A stretch of 32,028 nucleotides of DNA from Blautia sp. (GCA_017463155.1 JAFTPT010000022.1:1-32028), one strand, 5' to 3'. Shown: positions 1 to 8,646, numbered from the stretch's first letter. Numbers and translations are program-made. The notes: generated by a model not told the origin, from the sequence alone.

Positions 1-73
1 AACCGGCATGCCAAAGTCGCAAAAGAAGCAAAAGTATCATTCACCCTGAGATTTTTGATTCTATGGAATTGTC
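1..73. other. Unassigned sequence upstream of truncated cas3
   Basis: No recognisable gene. One frame stays open from base 2 to a TGA at 47-49 and ends in a lysine-rich tail, so this could be the 3' end of an upstream gene whose terminator is the hairpin at 74-115. No frame here shows the N-terminal Cas3 HD-domain sequence that should precede the cas3 fragment. No promoter with a convincing -35/-10 pair was seen. Confidence 0.35.
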
Positions 74-115
74 AAAGAGCACTGTCTGTAGACTACCAAA
101 GACAGTGCTCTTTTT
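74..115 (+). terminator. Rho-independent terminator just before cas3
   Basis: A perfect 14-bp stem (AAAGAGCACTGTCT at 74-87 with AGACAGTGCTCTTT at 100-113) and 12-nt loop run into a T tract (111-115). It would stop transcripts coming from the left. It sits only 16 nt before the first usable cas3 codon, where coding sequence for the start of the HD domain would be expected, so the cas operon is cut off from any promoter further left. Confidence 0.85.
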
Positions 116-130
116 ATAGACGCCGATTAT

Positions 131-2401
131 TTGCCGCTTACTCATGACATGGGAAAATGCAAGGATGAGTTTAAAGAATATCTCATTTCTGCGGCAACTG
201 GAAAAGATGTTGAGAGGGGTTCTGTGACACATACATTTGCAGGAGTTCGATATCTTCTGGAGAAGTATCATGTTGCTGAAACGGAGGGATCCGCAACTTA
301 CTATACAAGTGAGATCATTGGATATGCGATCGGGGCACATCATGGATTGTTTGATCTGGACGGACCTGCTAAAGTTAATGGATTTACACATCGTCTGGAA
401 GCTTTGAATACTCACTACGATGAGAGCAGGACGAATTACTTGAACGAGTGCCTTTCCCAAAAAGAAATTGATGAACTCTTTCAGAAAGCTGCGCACGAAA
501 TGGAAGTGGTTCTTACTTTAGTGAATAATCTTCCAGCGTGGGAAGACAAAGATATAAATTATTGTAGTAACGAAGTAAAATTCTATGTCGGACTGTTAAC
601 CAGGCTTCTTTCTTCTGCACTTATAGAGGGAGACCGTTCTGATACAGCGTCATTTATGTCAGAAGGAAGGATCTCCTTCGAAAAAGAAGCGGATGATCTA
701 TTATGGGAAAACTGCATTGCGAGAATTGAAGAGAAAATAAGTAGTTTCCCTTGTGAAAAGCCAATAGATCAAATGCGGCGAACGATTTCAGACATGTGCA
801 AAGATGCGGCAGGGCGTTCCGACGGAGTATTGAGGCTGAATGTCCCAACAGGAGCAGGTAAAACACTTTCGTCATTGCGATTCGCCGCTGCGCATGCCAG
901 AACTGCATCCAAAAAACGCATCTTTTTTGTGTCGCCGTTATTGACGATACTTGAACAGAATGCAGCCGTGATCAGGAATGCCGTTGGAGATGACAGTATT
1001 ATTCTTGAGCATCATTCTAATGTTGTAAGGGATAATGACAATAGTGAAACTGTCAGTGAAAACGAACTCCTATGCGAGAACTGGCATTCACCGATTGTAA
1101 TCACCACAATGGTACAGCTGCTGAATACTCTGTTTTCTGGGAAATCTTCTTCAATCCGACGCTTTCACTCTCTCTGTAGCAGTTTAATTGTGATTGACGA
1201 AGTACAGATGATTCCGACCCATATGCTGTCCATGTTTAATTTGGCGGTGAACTTTTTGGCTGAAGTCTGTCATGCGACAATACTTCTTTGCTCAGCCACA
1301 CAACCTTGTCTTGAAGAAGCGGATCATCCGCTTGTAAAAGATATTCCACAGTTAGTACCTTTCGACAAGTCCATGTGGAATACCTTCAAAAGGACAGATC
1401 TAATCAACGCAGGAGTAAAGGATTACCAGGAAATAGATGCCTTTGTTAAAGATATTTTGGAAGAAAAGAGGAGCCTCCTGATCATTTGCAACAAAAAGGC
1501 GGAAGCGGAACGCTTGTTCATCCTATTTTCCGATATAGAAAAAGTTGACTTATTTCATCTTTCGGCATCTATGTGTCATAGACATAGGGAAATCGTGCTT
1601 AAAGAGATAAAAAACAGTTTGGCAAAAGAAGGTATGCAGCACAGAACCTTATGTATCGCAACACAGGTCATAGAAGCGGGGGTGGATATTTCTTTCGCAT
1701 GTGTAATCAGACTGACGGCTGGTTTAGACAGCATCGTCCAGTCAGCCGGAAGATGCAATCGAAACGCTGAAGATCCTAATCCCGCCCCCGTCTATGTGGT
1801 CAGACTTCAGGGTGAGGATTTGTCTCATCTTTCCGAGATAAAGCGTGCGAAAAATGCTTTTATAGAGTTGTTGAATGCTTTTGAACAAAACTCGGAAATA
1901 TTCGACCACGATTTGATGTCGGAGGAAGCTGTGGAGTATTACTATAGCAGACTTTACAAAGAGATGGAAACAGGCTATCAAGATTATCCGCTAAAGAAGT
2001 TCAGCACTTCGCTTTACGGACTAATGAGCGGGAATGAGCGTTTTCGAAAAACGAATCACTCTTATTATCTATGTCAGGCATTTCAGACAGCCGGAAAATA
2101 TTTTAGTGTATTCGATGAAAATACGGTAGATGCGATTGTCCCGTATGATGAAGGAAAGTCTATCATAGCGGATCTTCAGGATGAAGGCGTGCGCTTTGAC
2201 TATTTCCAGCGTAGGGAATTGTTGGAAAAAGCGAAGGGATATACGATACCGCTTTTTGCTTATCAGAAGGAGCATCTCGAATCTGAAGGTGGGATTTACT
2301 ATATTTGCGACGGGACAATTGCTGTTTTACAGGATGGTTATTACGATAATAATATTGGAATGACTTTGAAGAAAAGGCGGATGGGATTTATGGAGGTATA
2401 A
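131..2401 (+). CDS. cas3: CRISPR-associated nuclease-helicase Cas3, type I-C, N-terminally truncated
   Basis: Cas3 is recruited by target-bound Cascade to nick and degrade DNA, using an HD nuclease fused to an SF2 helicase. The HD dyad is at residues 5-6 (THDMGK), followed by GSVTH and AHH metal-binding positions. Helicase motifs follow: Walker A GAGKT at 241-245, DEVQ box at 356-359, SAT (LLCSATQP), and motif VI QSAGRCNRN at 537-545. The 756-aa frame begins at TTG with no Shine-Dalgarno, and an in-frame stop lies at 89-91. Family members normally carry roughly 40-60 residues before the HD dyad, including the first metal-binding His (H..TA helix). These are absent in every frame upstream. The helicase part appears intact and cas5c follows 2 nt later. 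Nuclease activity, and perhaps expression, is therefore doubtful. The identity is certain; the start is not. Confidence 0.9.
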   Translation: MPLTHDMGKCKDEFKEYLISAATGKDVERGSVTHTFAGVRYLLEKYHVAETEGSATYYTSEIIGYAIGAHHGLFDLDGPAKVNGFTHRLEALNTHYDESRTNYLNECLSQKEIDELFQKAAHEMEVVLTLVNNLPAWEDKDINYCSNEVKFYVGLLTRLLSSALIEGDRSDTASFMSEGRISFEKEADDLLWENCIARIEEKISSFPCEKPIDQMRRTISDMCKDAAGRSDGVLRLNVPTGAGKTLSSLRFAAAHARTASKKRIFFVSPLLTILEQNAAVIRNAVGDDSIILEHHSNVVRDNDNSETVSENELLCENWHSPIVITTMVQLLNTLFSGKSSSIRRFHSLCSSLIVIDEVQMIPTHMLSMFNLAVNFLAEVCHATILLCSATQPCLEEADHPLVKDIPQLVPFDKSMWNTFKRTDLINAGVKDYQEIDAFVKDILEEKRSLLIICNKKAEAERLFILFSDIEKVDLFHLSASMCHRHREIVLKEIKNSLAKEGMQHRTLCIATQVIEAGVDISFACVIRLTAGLDSIVQSAGRCNRNAEDPNPAPVYVVRLQGEDLSHLSEIKRAKNAFIELLNAFEQNSEIFDHDLMSEEAVEYYYSRLYKEMETGYQDYPLKKFSTSLYGLMSGNERFRKTNHSYYLCQAFQTAGKYFSVFDENTVDAIVPYDEGKSIIADLQDEGVRFDYFQRRELLEKAKGYTIPLFAYQKEHLESEGGIYYICDGTIAVLQDGYYDNNIGMTLKKRRMGFMEV

Positions 2402-2403
2402 CA

Positions 2404-3162
2404 ATGAAAACAAAACATCCAAACATTGTTGAATTTGAAGTTACAGGTGCCTATGCTCTGTTTTCTGACCCTATTATGAGGGTTGGAGGAGAAAAGTGCA
2501 GTTATCAGATTCCAACATATGAAGCTCTGAAAGGTATCCTCGCATCCGTGTATTGGAAGCCAACGTTTATATGGTACATTGATGCAGTGCGTATCATGAA
2601 CCGTATTCAAACAGAGGTAAAAGGCATCAGACCTATCAAATATTCCGGAGGGAACGAACTGGCTTATTATACTTATCTTAAAGATTGTCGTTATCAGGTG
2701 CGGGCTCATTTTGAGTGGAATGATAATCGGCCTGAACTGTCCGAAGACAGGAACGAGAACAAGCATCATGAGATTGCAAAAAAGATGGTTCGTAAGGGAG
2801 GCCGCAGAGATATCTTCTTGGGAACGCGTGAATGTCAAGGATTTGTGGAGCCCTGTGTCTTTGGAGAAGGGGAAGGGGCGTATGATGATCTTCAGCATCT
2901 GGCCTTCGGCACGATGTATCATGGCCTAACATATCCGGATGAAGGATATTCAGATGAGACGAGAACACACCTCTCCAAAAATCTTTGGCAGCCGGTCATG
3001 AAAAATGGTGTTATCAATTTCCTTCGGCCGGAGGAGTGTCCAGTGCACGAGCTGCTTCATGAAATGCCGGTTAAACTATTTGGGAACGACGCGGGAAACT
3101 TCTCCGGATTAAATGAGTTTAAAGGAGGTGAGAGAAATGGGACTCCTGCAGATGGCGTATGA
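2404..3162 (+). CDS. cas5c: Cas5c (Cas5d), type I-C Cascade subunit and crRNA endoribonuclease
   Basis: A 252-aa RAMP protein. In type I-C systems, which lack Cas6, Cas5c cuts the pre-crRNA within the repeat and then caps the crRNA 5' handle. The N-terminal EFEVTGAYALFSDPI strand and the glycine-rich GTRECQGFVEP loop fit the family. Y39 (in TYEALKGI) and K120/H121/H122 (in NENKHHEIAKK) lie where the Tyr/Lys/His catalytic set of characterised Cas5d proteins is found, so processing activity looks preserved. The gene starts 2 nt after cas3. Its last 26 nt overlap cas8c, and the cas8c ribosome binding site lies inside it, which implies translational coupling. Confidence 0.93.
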   Translation: MKTKHPNIVEFEVTGAYALFSDPIMRVGGEKCSYQIPTYEALKGILASVYWKPTFIWYIDAVRIMNRIQTEVKGIRPIKYSGGNELAYYTYLKDCRYQVRAHFEWNDNRPELSEDRNENKHHEIAKKMVRKGGRRDIFLGTRECQGFVEPCVFGEGEGAYDDLQHLAFGTMYHGLTYPDEGYSDETRTHLSKNLWQPVMKNGVINFLRPEECPVHELLHEMPVKLFGNDAGNFSGLNEFKGGERNGTPADGV

Positions 3163-4948
3163 AACATATGATAAGGCGGAAAAAGACTATGCCGGGATTA
3201 TCCGAAGTGATATGCGAGAGCCTCTGGCGCCGATTTCGCATGCTATAGCCACTGCTGGTGTAGAAATCACTATCAATCAGGATGGATATTTCGTAAATGC
3301 GGATATCGTCGATAAAGAAAATGCGAAGACAATCATACCCGTCACAGAAGAATCTGTAGGAAGAACCAGCGGGGCCTGCGCACATCCACTCTGCGATCAG
3401 ATCGGATATCTGGATCCGCGCAACTCTGAAAAAAACAACCTGTATATGGATCAGTTAAAGAGATGGCTGGAATCTGAATACACGCATCCGATGCTGATGC
3501 CGGTATATACATACGTTTCCAGAGGAAGTGTCGTAAACGATCTTCTCAAATCAGGCTGCGTAAAGCCGGGAGAGATAGAAGGAACTGTTAAGGATGAAAA
3601 AGTCTTTATTAGATGGCGCGTCATCGGTATCGGGGATGAAAGTGGTGCTTGTTGGACAAACAGAAATTTGCAAAAGGCATTTTCTGCGTGGTATGTGAGT
3701 ACGCTAGACAAGTCGGACAAGGTAATTTGTAGCATCACTGGTAAGGAAACATTACCGGCAAAACAACACATTAAGGGAATTGTGGCATTGAATGGGAACG
3801 CCAAGCTGATCAGCGCTAACGATAGGACAAATTATACATATCGTGGCAGATTCCTTGATGATTCAGAAGCAGTTTCCATCGGCTACATTGCATCCCAGAA
3901 AGCACATAATACGCTCAAATGGCTGATTGCGAATCAAGGTGTCCCTTATGGTGGAAGAACATTTGTATGCTGGAATCCGGATATGAGGCCGCTTCCTAAA
4001 CCAACCGGGCTTATGGGACCGCCGACAGGTAAAAAAGAAAGCGATCCGGTTTTTCTGTTAAGTGATTATAAAAAGAATCTTCGAAATGCACTACAAGGTT
4101 GGGAAACCAATCTCCCATTGGGATCAAAAGCTGTGATAGCTTCTTTCGATGCAGCTACAAGCGGCCGCCTGTCACTGAACTATTATAACGAATTGCAGGC
4201 ATCCGATTTTCTGGAGAGACTTGCATGGTGGGACGAAACATGCTGTTGGCTTAATGGTCCATATGGCATCCAATCACCGCCTCTTTATAGAATAATACAA
4301 TTTGCTTATGGATCACTCAGATCAAATCAAATGGAAGTGGACGTCAAGGTTTCCAGACAGATTATGATGCGTCTTCTTTCTTGTCGAATTGATAAGGCTC
4401 TTATGCCGTCCGATATAGTGAAACGATTGATTGATAAATGTCAGAGTCAGGAATTATATCCAGATGACAAAGAATCCAGATATCTTCGAAGTACACTGAT
4501 TCATTGTTCATGTGCTGTGATAAGGAAGTATTACATTGATCATTTTAAGGAGGAATGGAGTATGGCTTTGGAACCTGAAAAAAGGGACAGAAGCTACCAA
4601 TATGGAAGGCTGCTGGCCATTTTTGAAAAAATGGAGAAAGATACTTATCAAATCAGTGAAGGCCGGGAGACAAATGCAATCCGCATGCAGTCTGTCTTTG
4701 TGAAAAAGCCCTTATATGCTACCCGTATTATTTATGAACAGATCAATCGTGCCTATGCGCCTCGGCTGAGAGAGGGACAGCGCGCATATTATGAAAAACT
4801 GATTGGTGAGATTATGGCCGTTATCAGTGATCTGCCCGATAGTGACCAGGACAAGGCGTTAGCCGATTCCTATATTATAGGATATTGTCTGCAGAAGAAC
4901 GAGTTTTATACGTCAAGAAAAAAAGAAGAGAGCAATGAGGAGGAATAA
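3137..4948 (+). CDS. cas8c: Cas8c (Csd1), large subunit of type I-C Cascade
   Basis: The 603-aa large subunit recognises the PAM and helps recruit Cas3. The N-terminus MGLLQMAYETYDKAE, the LAPISHAIATAGVEI segment and the CAHPLCDQIGYLD region are characteristic of the Csd1/Cas8c family. ATG at 3137 was chosen over the in-frame ATG at 3113 because AAAGGAGGTGAG lies just upstream, as expected for a Shine-Dalgarno, and because the conserved family N-terminus begins there. It overlaps cas5c by 26 nt and is followed 2 nt later by cas7c. The length is normal and no frameshift is visible. Confidence 0.93.
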   Translation: MGLLQMAYETYDKAEKDYAGIIRSDMREPLAPISHAIATAGVEITINQDGYFVNADIVDKENAKTIIPVTEESVGRTSGACAHPLCDQIGYLDPRNSEKNNLYMDQLKRWLESEYTHPMLMPVYTYVSRGSVVNDLLKSGCVKPGEIEGTVKDEKVFIRWRVIGIGDESGACWTNRNLQKAFSAWYVSTLDKSDKVICSITGKETLPAKQHIKGIVALNGNAKLISANDRTNYTYRGRFLDDSEAVSIGYIASQKAHNTLKWLIANQGVPYGGRTFVCWNPDMRPLPKPTGLMGPPTGKKESDPVFLLSDYKKNLRNALQGWETNLPLGSKAVIASFDAATSGRLSLNYYNELQASDFLERLAWWDETCCWLNGPYGIQSPPLYRIIQFAYGSLRSNQMEVDVKVSRQIMMRLLSCRIDKALMPSDIVKRLIDKCQSQELYPDDKESRYLRSTLIHCSCAVIRKYYIDHFKEEWSMALEPEKRDRSYQYGRLLAIFEKMEKDTYQISEGRETNAIRMQSVFVKKPLYATRIIYEQINRAYAPRLREGQRAYYEKLIGEIMAVISDLPDSDQDKALADSYIIGYCLQKNEFYTSRKKEESNEEE

Positions 4949-4950
4949 TC

Positions 4951-5796
4951 ATGGGAAATCTGAAGCATAAGATTGATTTTGTAGCTGTTGTTACTGCGGA
5001 AATGGCGAATCCAAACGGAGATCCCTTAAATGGGAACCGGCCTCGTACGGATTATGAAGGACTGGGCGAAATCTCAGACGTTTGTATTAAAAGGAAGATC
5101 CGAAATCGTATGCAGGATATGGGACATGCTGTGTTTGTTAAGTCCGATGATCGTTGTGATGATGGATATGAAAGCCTTAGTAAAAGAGCAGAAGGAAATG
5201 GATTTAAGACCATAAAAGATCAGGATGAATTCTATAATAAGGCATGCAAAACTTGGCTCGACGTTCGTTCTTTTGGACAAGTATTTGCATTTAGTGGACT
5301 TACTTGTAAATCAGTCGGAATCAGAGGACCTGTTTCTATTCATCAGGCGGCGAGTGTTTCTCCGGTGGAAGTTATTTCCATGCAGATCACGAAGAGTGTC
5401 AGTGGAGAGAAAAAGGGTGATAGCCGGGCTTCAGATACTATGGGAATGAAGCATTTTGTTAAGTTTGGGCTCTACACGATCAAAGGATCGATCAATGTTC
5501 AGTTGGCTGAAAAAACCGGCTTTACGGAAGAGGATGCCGAGGTGATCAAGGAAGCCCTCCGTACACTTTTCATTAACGACGCGTCATCTGCTCGCCCCGA
5601 CGGGACCATGGAGATGGTCAGGCTTTATTGGTTTGAGCATGATTGCAAAGACGGTCGGTATTCCACTGCTAAAGTGCATCGTTCTGTCAAAATCTCAATT
5701 AAAAATGGAATCGTTATTCCGACATCGATCGATGATTATGACATTACTGTAGAAGCGCTGGAAGGATTGGAGCCGGAGATCATTGAAGGAATTTGA
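4951..5796 (+). CDS. cas7c: Cas7c (Csd2), crRNA backbone subunit of type I-C Cascade
   Basis: A 281-aa RRM-fold protein that polymerises along the spacer part of the crRNA. Recognised from the N-terminus HKIDFVAVVTAEMANPNGDP followed by GNRPRTD and a basic segment (CIKRKIRNR). Further family marks are FGQVFAF...GIRGPVSIHQA and the later GMKHFVKFGLY. The length matches the family. AGGAGG precedes the ATG. The last 14 nt overlap the start of cas4. Confidence 0.94.
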   Translation: MGNLKHKIDFVAVVTAEMANPNGDPLNGNRPRTDYEGLGEISDVCIKRKIRNRMQDMGHAVFVKSDDRCDDGYESLSKRAEGNGFKTIKDQDEFYNKACKTWLDVRSFGQVFAFSGLTCKSVGIRGPVSIHQAASVSPVEVISMQITKSVSGEKKGDSRASDTMGMKHFVKFGLYTIKGSINVQLAEKTGFTEEDAEVIKEALRTLFINDASSARPDGTMEMVRLYWFEHDCKDGRYSTAKVHRSVKISIKNGIVIPTSIDDYDITVEALEGLEPEIIEGI

Positions 5797-6451
5797 AGAA
5801 GAAAGCTATCTGATGATGTCAGGTATCCAGCATTTCTGCTTCTGCCGCAGACAATGGGCATTGATCCATATTGAACAACAGTGGAATGAAAATGTCCGTA
5901 CTGCCGCAGGCAGAGTAGAGCATATCAGGGCCCACGATGAAGACAGTGTCGAAAAAAGAGGAGATCTCCTGATCGTACGTGGGCTCAGAGTCATTTCACA
6001 TGAGCTGATGCTTTCAGGTACCTGTGATGTAGTGGAATTTCGAAAAGAAGAGAAGAACGGTATCCCTATCCGGTATTGCGATGGCCTATGGCTGCCTATG
6101 CCTGTGGAATACAAGCATGGAAAGCCGAAAGTATCAGATGCAGATAGGCTCCAACTATGTGCGCAAACGATAGCACTTGAGGAAATGCTCGTTTGTCAGA
6201 TTCCAACGGGCGCGCTTTATTACCATGAGACGCGGCATCGGGAGTATGTAGACATGACGGACGACCTGAGGAATATGACGAAGACTTATGCGGAAGAAAT
6301 GGCCGGCTATTTCAAAAGGGGATATACTCCAAAAGTAAAGACAGGAAGTTATTGCCGCGCATGTTCTTTGAAAGATCTGTGCCTTCCGGTATTATGTAAA
6401 AATAAAGATGTAGGTGCTTACATCGATGAAGCTATAGGTATGACCATATGA
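5783..6451 (+). CDS. cas4: Cas4, Fe-S RecB-family exonuclease of the adaptation module
   Basis: Cas4 trims prespacers and helps Cas1-Cas2 select and orient PAM-bearing fragments. In this 222-aa protein D82 (GTCDVVEF) and E109-x-K111 (PVEYKHGK) form the PD-(D/E)xK nuclease site, and LQLCAQTIALEEM is the Q/Y motif region. Cysteines C21 (HFCFCRRQW), C191, C194 and C200 (SYCRACSLKDLC) can bind the 4Fe-4S cluster. The start is TTG, overlapping cas7c, with GGAG upstream; an internal ATG at residue 11 or 12 is an alternative. It overlaps cas1 by ATGA. Confidence 0.93.
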   Translation: MKEFEEESYLMMSGIQHFCFCRRQWALIHIEQQWNENVRTAAGRVEHIRAHDEDSVEKRGDLLIVRGLRVISHELMLSGTCDVVEFRKEEKNGIPIRYCDGLWLPMPVEYKHGKPKVSDADRLQLCAQTIALEEMLVCQIPTGALYYHETRHREYVDMTDDLRNMTKTYAEEMAGYFKRGYTPKVKTGSYCRACSLKDLCLPVLCKNKDVGAYIDEAIGMTI

Positions 6452-7479
6452 GACATCTCCTTAACACATTATACGTCACATCACCTGAAAACAGACTAAA
6501 CCTGGATGGAGGGAATGTGATTGTTTCCAGAAATAGCGAAGTAGTAGCCAGAATACCTCTTCACACACTGGAATCGATAGTCTGCTTTTCGTATTCAGGC
6601 GCAACACCAATGCTTATGGGGGCTTGTGCAGAAGCGGGGATCGATCTGAGCTTTTTTAGTCCGCATGGTAGTTTTTTGGCCAGAACGGTCGGAGAGGAGC
6701 GTGGAAACGTTCTCCTTCGTATGGAGCAATACAGAATTTCTGATTCGGTTGAGGCAAGCTGCACCTATGCTCGCAACATGGTCTTGGGAAAGGTATATAA
6801 TGCCAGAAAAGTCATAGAGAGAAGCCGAAGAGACCACTCTATGAGAATACCCATTGAAAAGGCAGAAAGGATTTCCGGGCAGCTTTTAGATTCCTTGGGA
6901 AAGATCAGATCGTGTAATGACTTGGATAGTCTTCGGGGAATCGAAGGAGAAAGTGCACAGAGATACTTTGATTATTTTGATGATTTGCTTTTGCAGCAGA
7001 AAAAGGAATTTGCTTTTAAAGGCAGATCCCGTCGTCCACCTATGGACCGGATAAATGCTTTGCTGTCCTTTGTATATTCACTTCTGGCTGGCGACAGTGC
7101 AGCAGCGCTTCAGTCTGTCGGATTGGATCCATATGTGGGATTTATGCACAGACCTAAACCCGGAAGAAGAAGCCTGGCGTTGGATCTTATGGAAGAGTTC
7201 AGGCCGGTTATGGGTGACCGTTTTGCACTTACTTGCGTTAATCAGAAAATGATACAGCAAGATCATTTTAATATCCAGGAAAGCGGAGCAGTTTTTCTGA
7301 ATGATGAAGGCAGACGAATAGTGTTACGAGCTTGGCAAGAGAAAAAGCAAGATCAAATAAGACATCCGTTCCTTAATGAGAAAGTGGAGTGGGGGCTGAT
7401 TCCATATGTGCAGGCACTTCTTCTAGCCCGGACTATTCGCGGGGATCTGGAAGCATATCCACCGTTTTTCTGGAAGTGA
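6448..7479 (+). CDS. cas1: Cas1 integrase, type I-C
   Basis: A 343-aa metal-dependent integrase that inserts new spacers at the leader-repeat junction, as a complex of two Cas1 dimers and one Cas2 dimer. The catalytic set is visible: E166 in LRGIEGESAQRYF, H234 in GFMHRPKPGRRS and D246 in LALDLMEEF. The N-terminal LNTLYVTSPENRLNLDGGNV hairpin domain is typical of I-C Cas1. The ATG overlaps the cas4 stop (ATGA). Full length and undamaged, so adaptation could still work even if cas3 does not. Confidence 0.95.
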   Translation: MRHLLNTLYVTSPENRLNLDGGNVIVSRNSEVVARIPLHTLESIVCFSYSGATPMLMGACAEAGIDLSFFSPHGSFLARTVGEERGNVLLRMEQYRISDSVEASCTYARNMVLGKVYNARKVIERSRRDHSMRIPIEKAERISGQLLDSLGKIRSCNDLDSLRGIEGESAQRYFDYFDDLLLQQKKEFAFKGRSRRPPMDRINALLSFVYSLLAGDSAAALQSVGLDPYVGFMHRPKPGRRSLALDLMEEFRPVMGDRFALTCVNQKMIQQDHFNIQESGAVFLNDEGRRIVLRAWQEKKQDQIRHPFLNEKVEWGLIPYVQALLLARTIRGDLEAYPPFFWK

Positions 7480-7486
7480 GGCAAGT

Positions 7487-7777
7487 ATGTTGGTAGTGGT
7501 AACTTATGATGTCAATACGGAGACAGGAGAGGGAAAGGCACGGCTTCGTAAAGTGGCTAAAAAGTGTATGGCATATGGACAGAGAGTACAGAATTCTGTA
7601 TTTGAGTGCCTATTAGATGAAGCACAGCTGGTTGCCTTTCAGACGGAGTTAGTCACTCTGATCAATCCAGAAACAGATAGTCTTAGATTCTACAAACTTG
7701 GAAACCAGTACAAAAATAAAATCAATCATTTTGGGGTGCAATTGGATTATCCCCAAGACGAGATACTGATAATATAA
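7487..7777 (+). CDS. cas2: Cas2, adaptation complex subunit
   Basis: A 96-aa ferredoxin-fold protein that dimerises and bridges the two Cas1 dimers. MLVVVTYDV with D8 is the usual beta-1 motif. YGQRVQNSVFECLL and the C-terminal beta-strand (DEILII) match the family. It starts 7 nt after cas1 with a GAGGCAAG-type ribosome binding site. It is the last cas gene; the CRISPR leader follows directly. Confidence 0.95.
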   Translation: MLVVVTYDVNTETGEGKARLRKVAKKCMAYGQRVQNSVFECLLDEAQLVAFQTELVTLINPETDSLRFYKLGNQYKNKINHFGVQLDYPQDEILII

Positions 7778-7956
7778 TTGCGTGTGCGAACTTGGAGTCC
7801 TCATAAAAACTCAGGGAGGTTCGCACCAAAAAATGTGCTTGAAAGATTGACTATCCACTATATTCAAATGGTCTAATCGATAAAGCACAATTGCAAAAAC
7901 AGAAAAACTATGAATTATTTACAAAAAAACAGTTCAGATATTTGGCTGTTTTTGCT
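7778..7956 (+). promoter_or_regulatory. CRISPR leader
   Basis: An A+T-rich stretch between cas2 and the first repeat, on the side from which the array is read. It contains an 8-bp inverted repeat, GTGCGAAC (7784-7791) and GTTCGCAC (7819-7826), of a kind often seen after cas2 in I-C loci. Just before the first repeat lies a hairpin with AAAAACAG pairing with CTGTTTTT (about 7924-7953). No clear -10/-35 pair was identified, so the array promoter is inferred, not located. Confidence 0.7.
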
Positions 7957-8516
7957 GTCCCGCCCCACGCGGGCGGGTGGATTGAAATAATATTGTAAAG
8001 AGCCTGATTCCGGGATATGGCCGTCCCGCCCCACGCGGGCGGGTGGATTGAAATGTTTTTATTTGACAATAAAACATAGTACCTAACGTCCCGCCCCACG
8101 CGGGCGGGTGGATTGAAATAACAACTTTGAAGGACGGAAGTACGATTTCACCGGTCCCGCCCCACGCGGGCGGGTGGATTGAAATTGTGATGAGCTCACG
8201 ACAAAGGAAACGATGCAGAAGGTCCCTCCCCACGCGGGCGGGTGGATTGAAATACCTGCCTTATCAACCTTATACTGAAGGTTACTGTCCCGCCCCACGC
8301 GGGCGGGTGGATTGAAATAGTGGTTGAACATAGGAAATATATGTCATCCATGTCCCGCCCCACGCGGGCGGGTGGATTGAAATAGATTGACCGTCACTTC
8401 CCTGCCGATCTTGATGGGTCCCGCCCCACGCGGGCGGGTGGATTGAAATAAGGTTGGCGCAGTAGTGACGGATATTGATAAGATGTCCCGCCCCACGCGG
8501 GCGGGCGAATTGACAT
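7957..8516 (+). CRISPR. Type I-C CRISPR array, 9 repeats and 8 spacers
   Basis: The 32-nt repeats begin GTCCCGCCCC, have a GC-rich palindromic core (CCCGCCC..GGGCGGG) and end GTGGATTGAAAT, giving the ATTGAAA-type 5' handle of I-C crRNAs. Repeats start at 7957, 8023, 8088, 8154, 8222, 8287, 8352, 8418 and 8485. Spacers are 34, 33, 34, 36, 33, 33, 34 and 35 nt. Repeat 5 has one change (G to T at position 6). The last repeat differs at positions 22, 24 and 30, marking the leader-distal end. Seven repeats are identical. Reading direction is + from the leader beside cas2. Confidence 0.98.
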
Positions 8517-8540
8517 ACACGTTCCCGCAGGGCGTTTTGT

Positions 8541-8568
8541 TCAAAACAAAGAGTGGTATGATTATACT
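8541..8568 (+). promoter_or_regulatory. Possible promoter for the DUF4869 module
   Basis: An extended -10, TGGTATGAT (-10 hexamer 8557-8562), is overlapped by a second -10-like TATACT (8563-8568) with a weak TTCAAA at 8541. The 12-mer GAGTGGTATGAT also occurs at the better promoter at 9965-9994. No good -35 hexamer at 17 nt, so this is tentative. Confidence 0.4.
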
Positions 8569-8646
8569 CAGAAAAGAATTATGACATGTCTTTACGGAAC
8601 ACAAGATGTGCAGTACGGCACATTTTGATAGATGGAGCTGTTAACG

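Noticed and set aside
131-160. A simple frameshift as the reason for the short cas3
   Set aside because: The other two frames upstream of 131 carry no Cas3-like sequence, so one indel cannot restore the N-terminus.
7908-8604. Minus-strand open frames across the CRISPR array with repeated FQSTRPRGAG / ISIHPPAWGGT units
   Set aside because: They are translations of the repeats, not repeat proteins.
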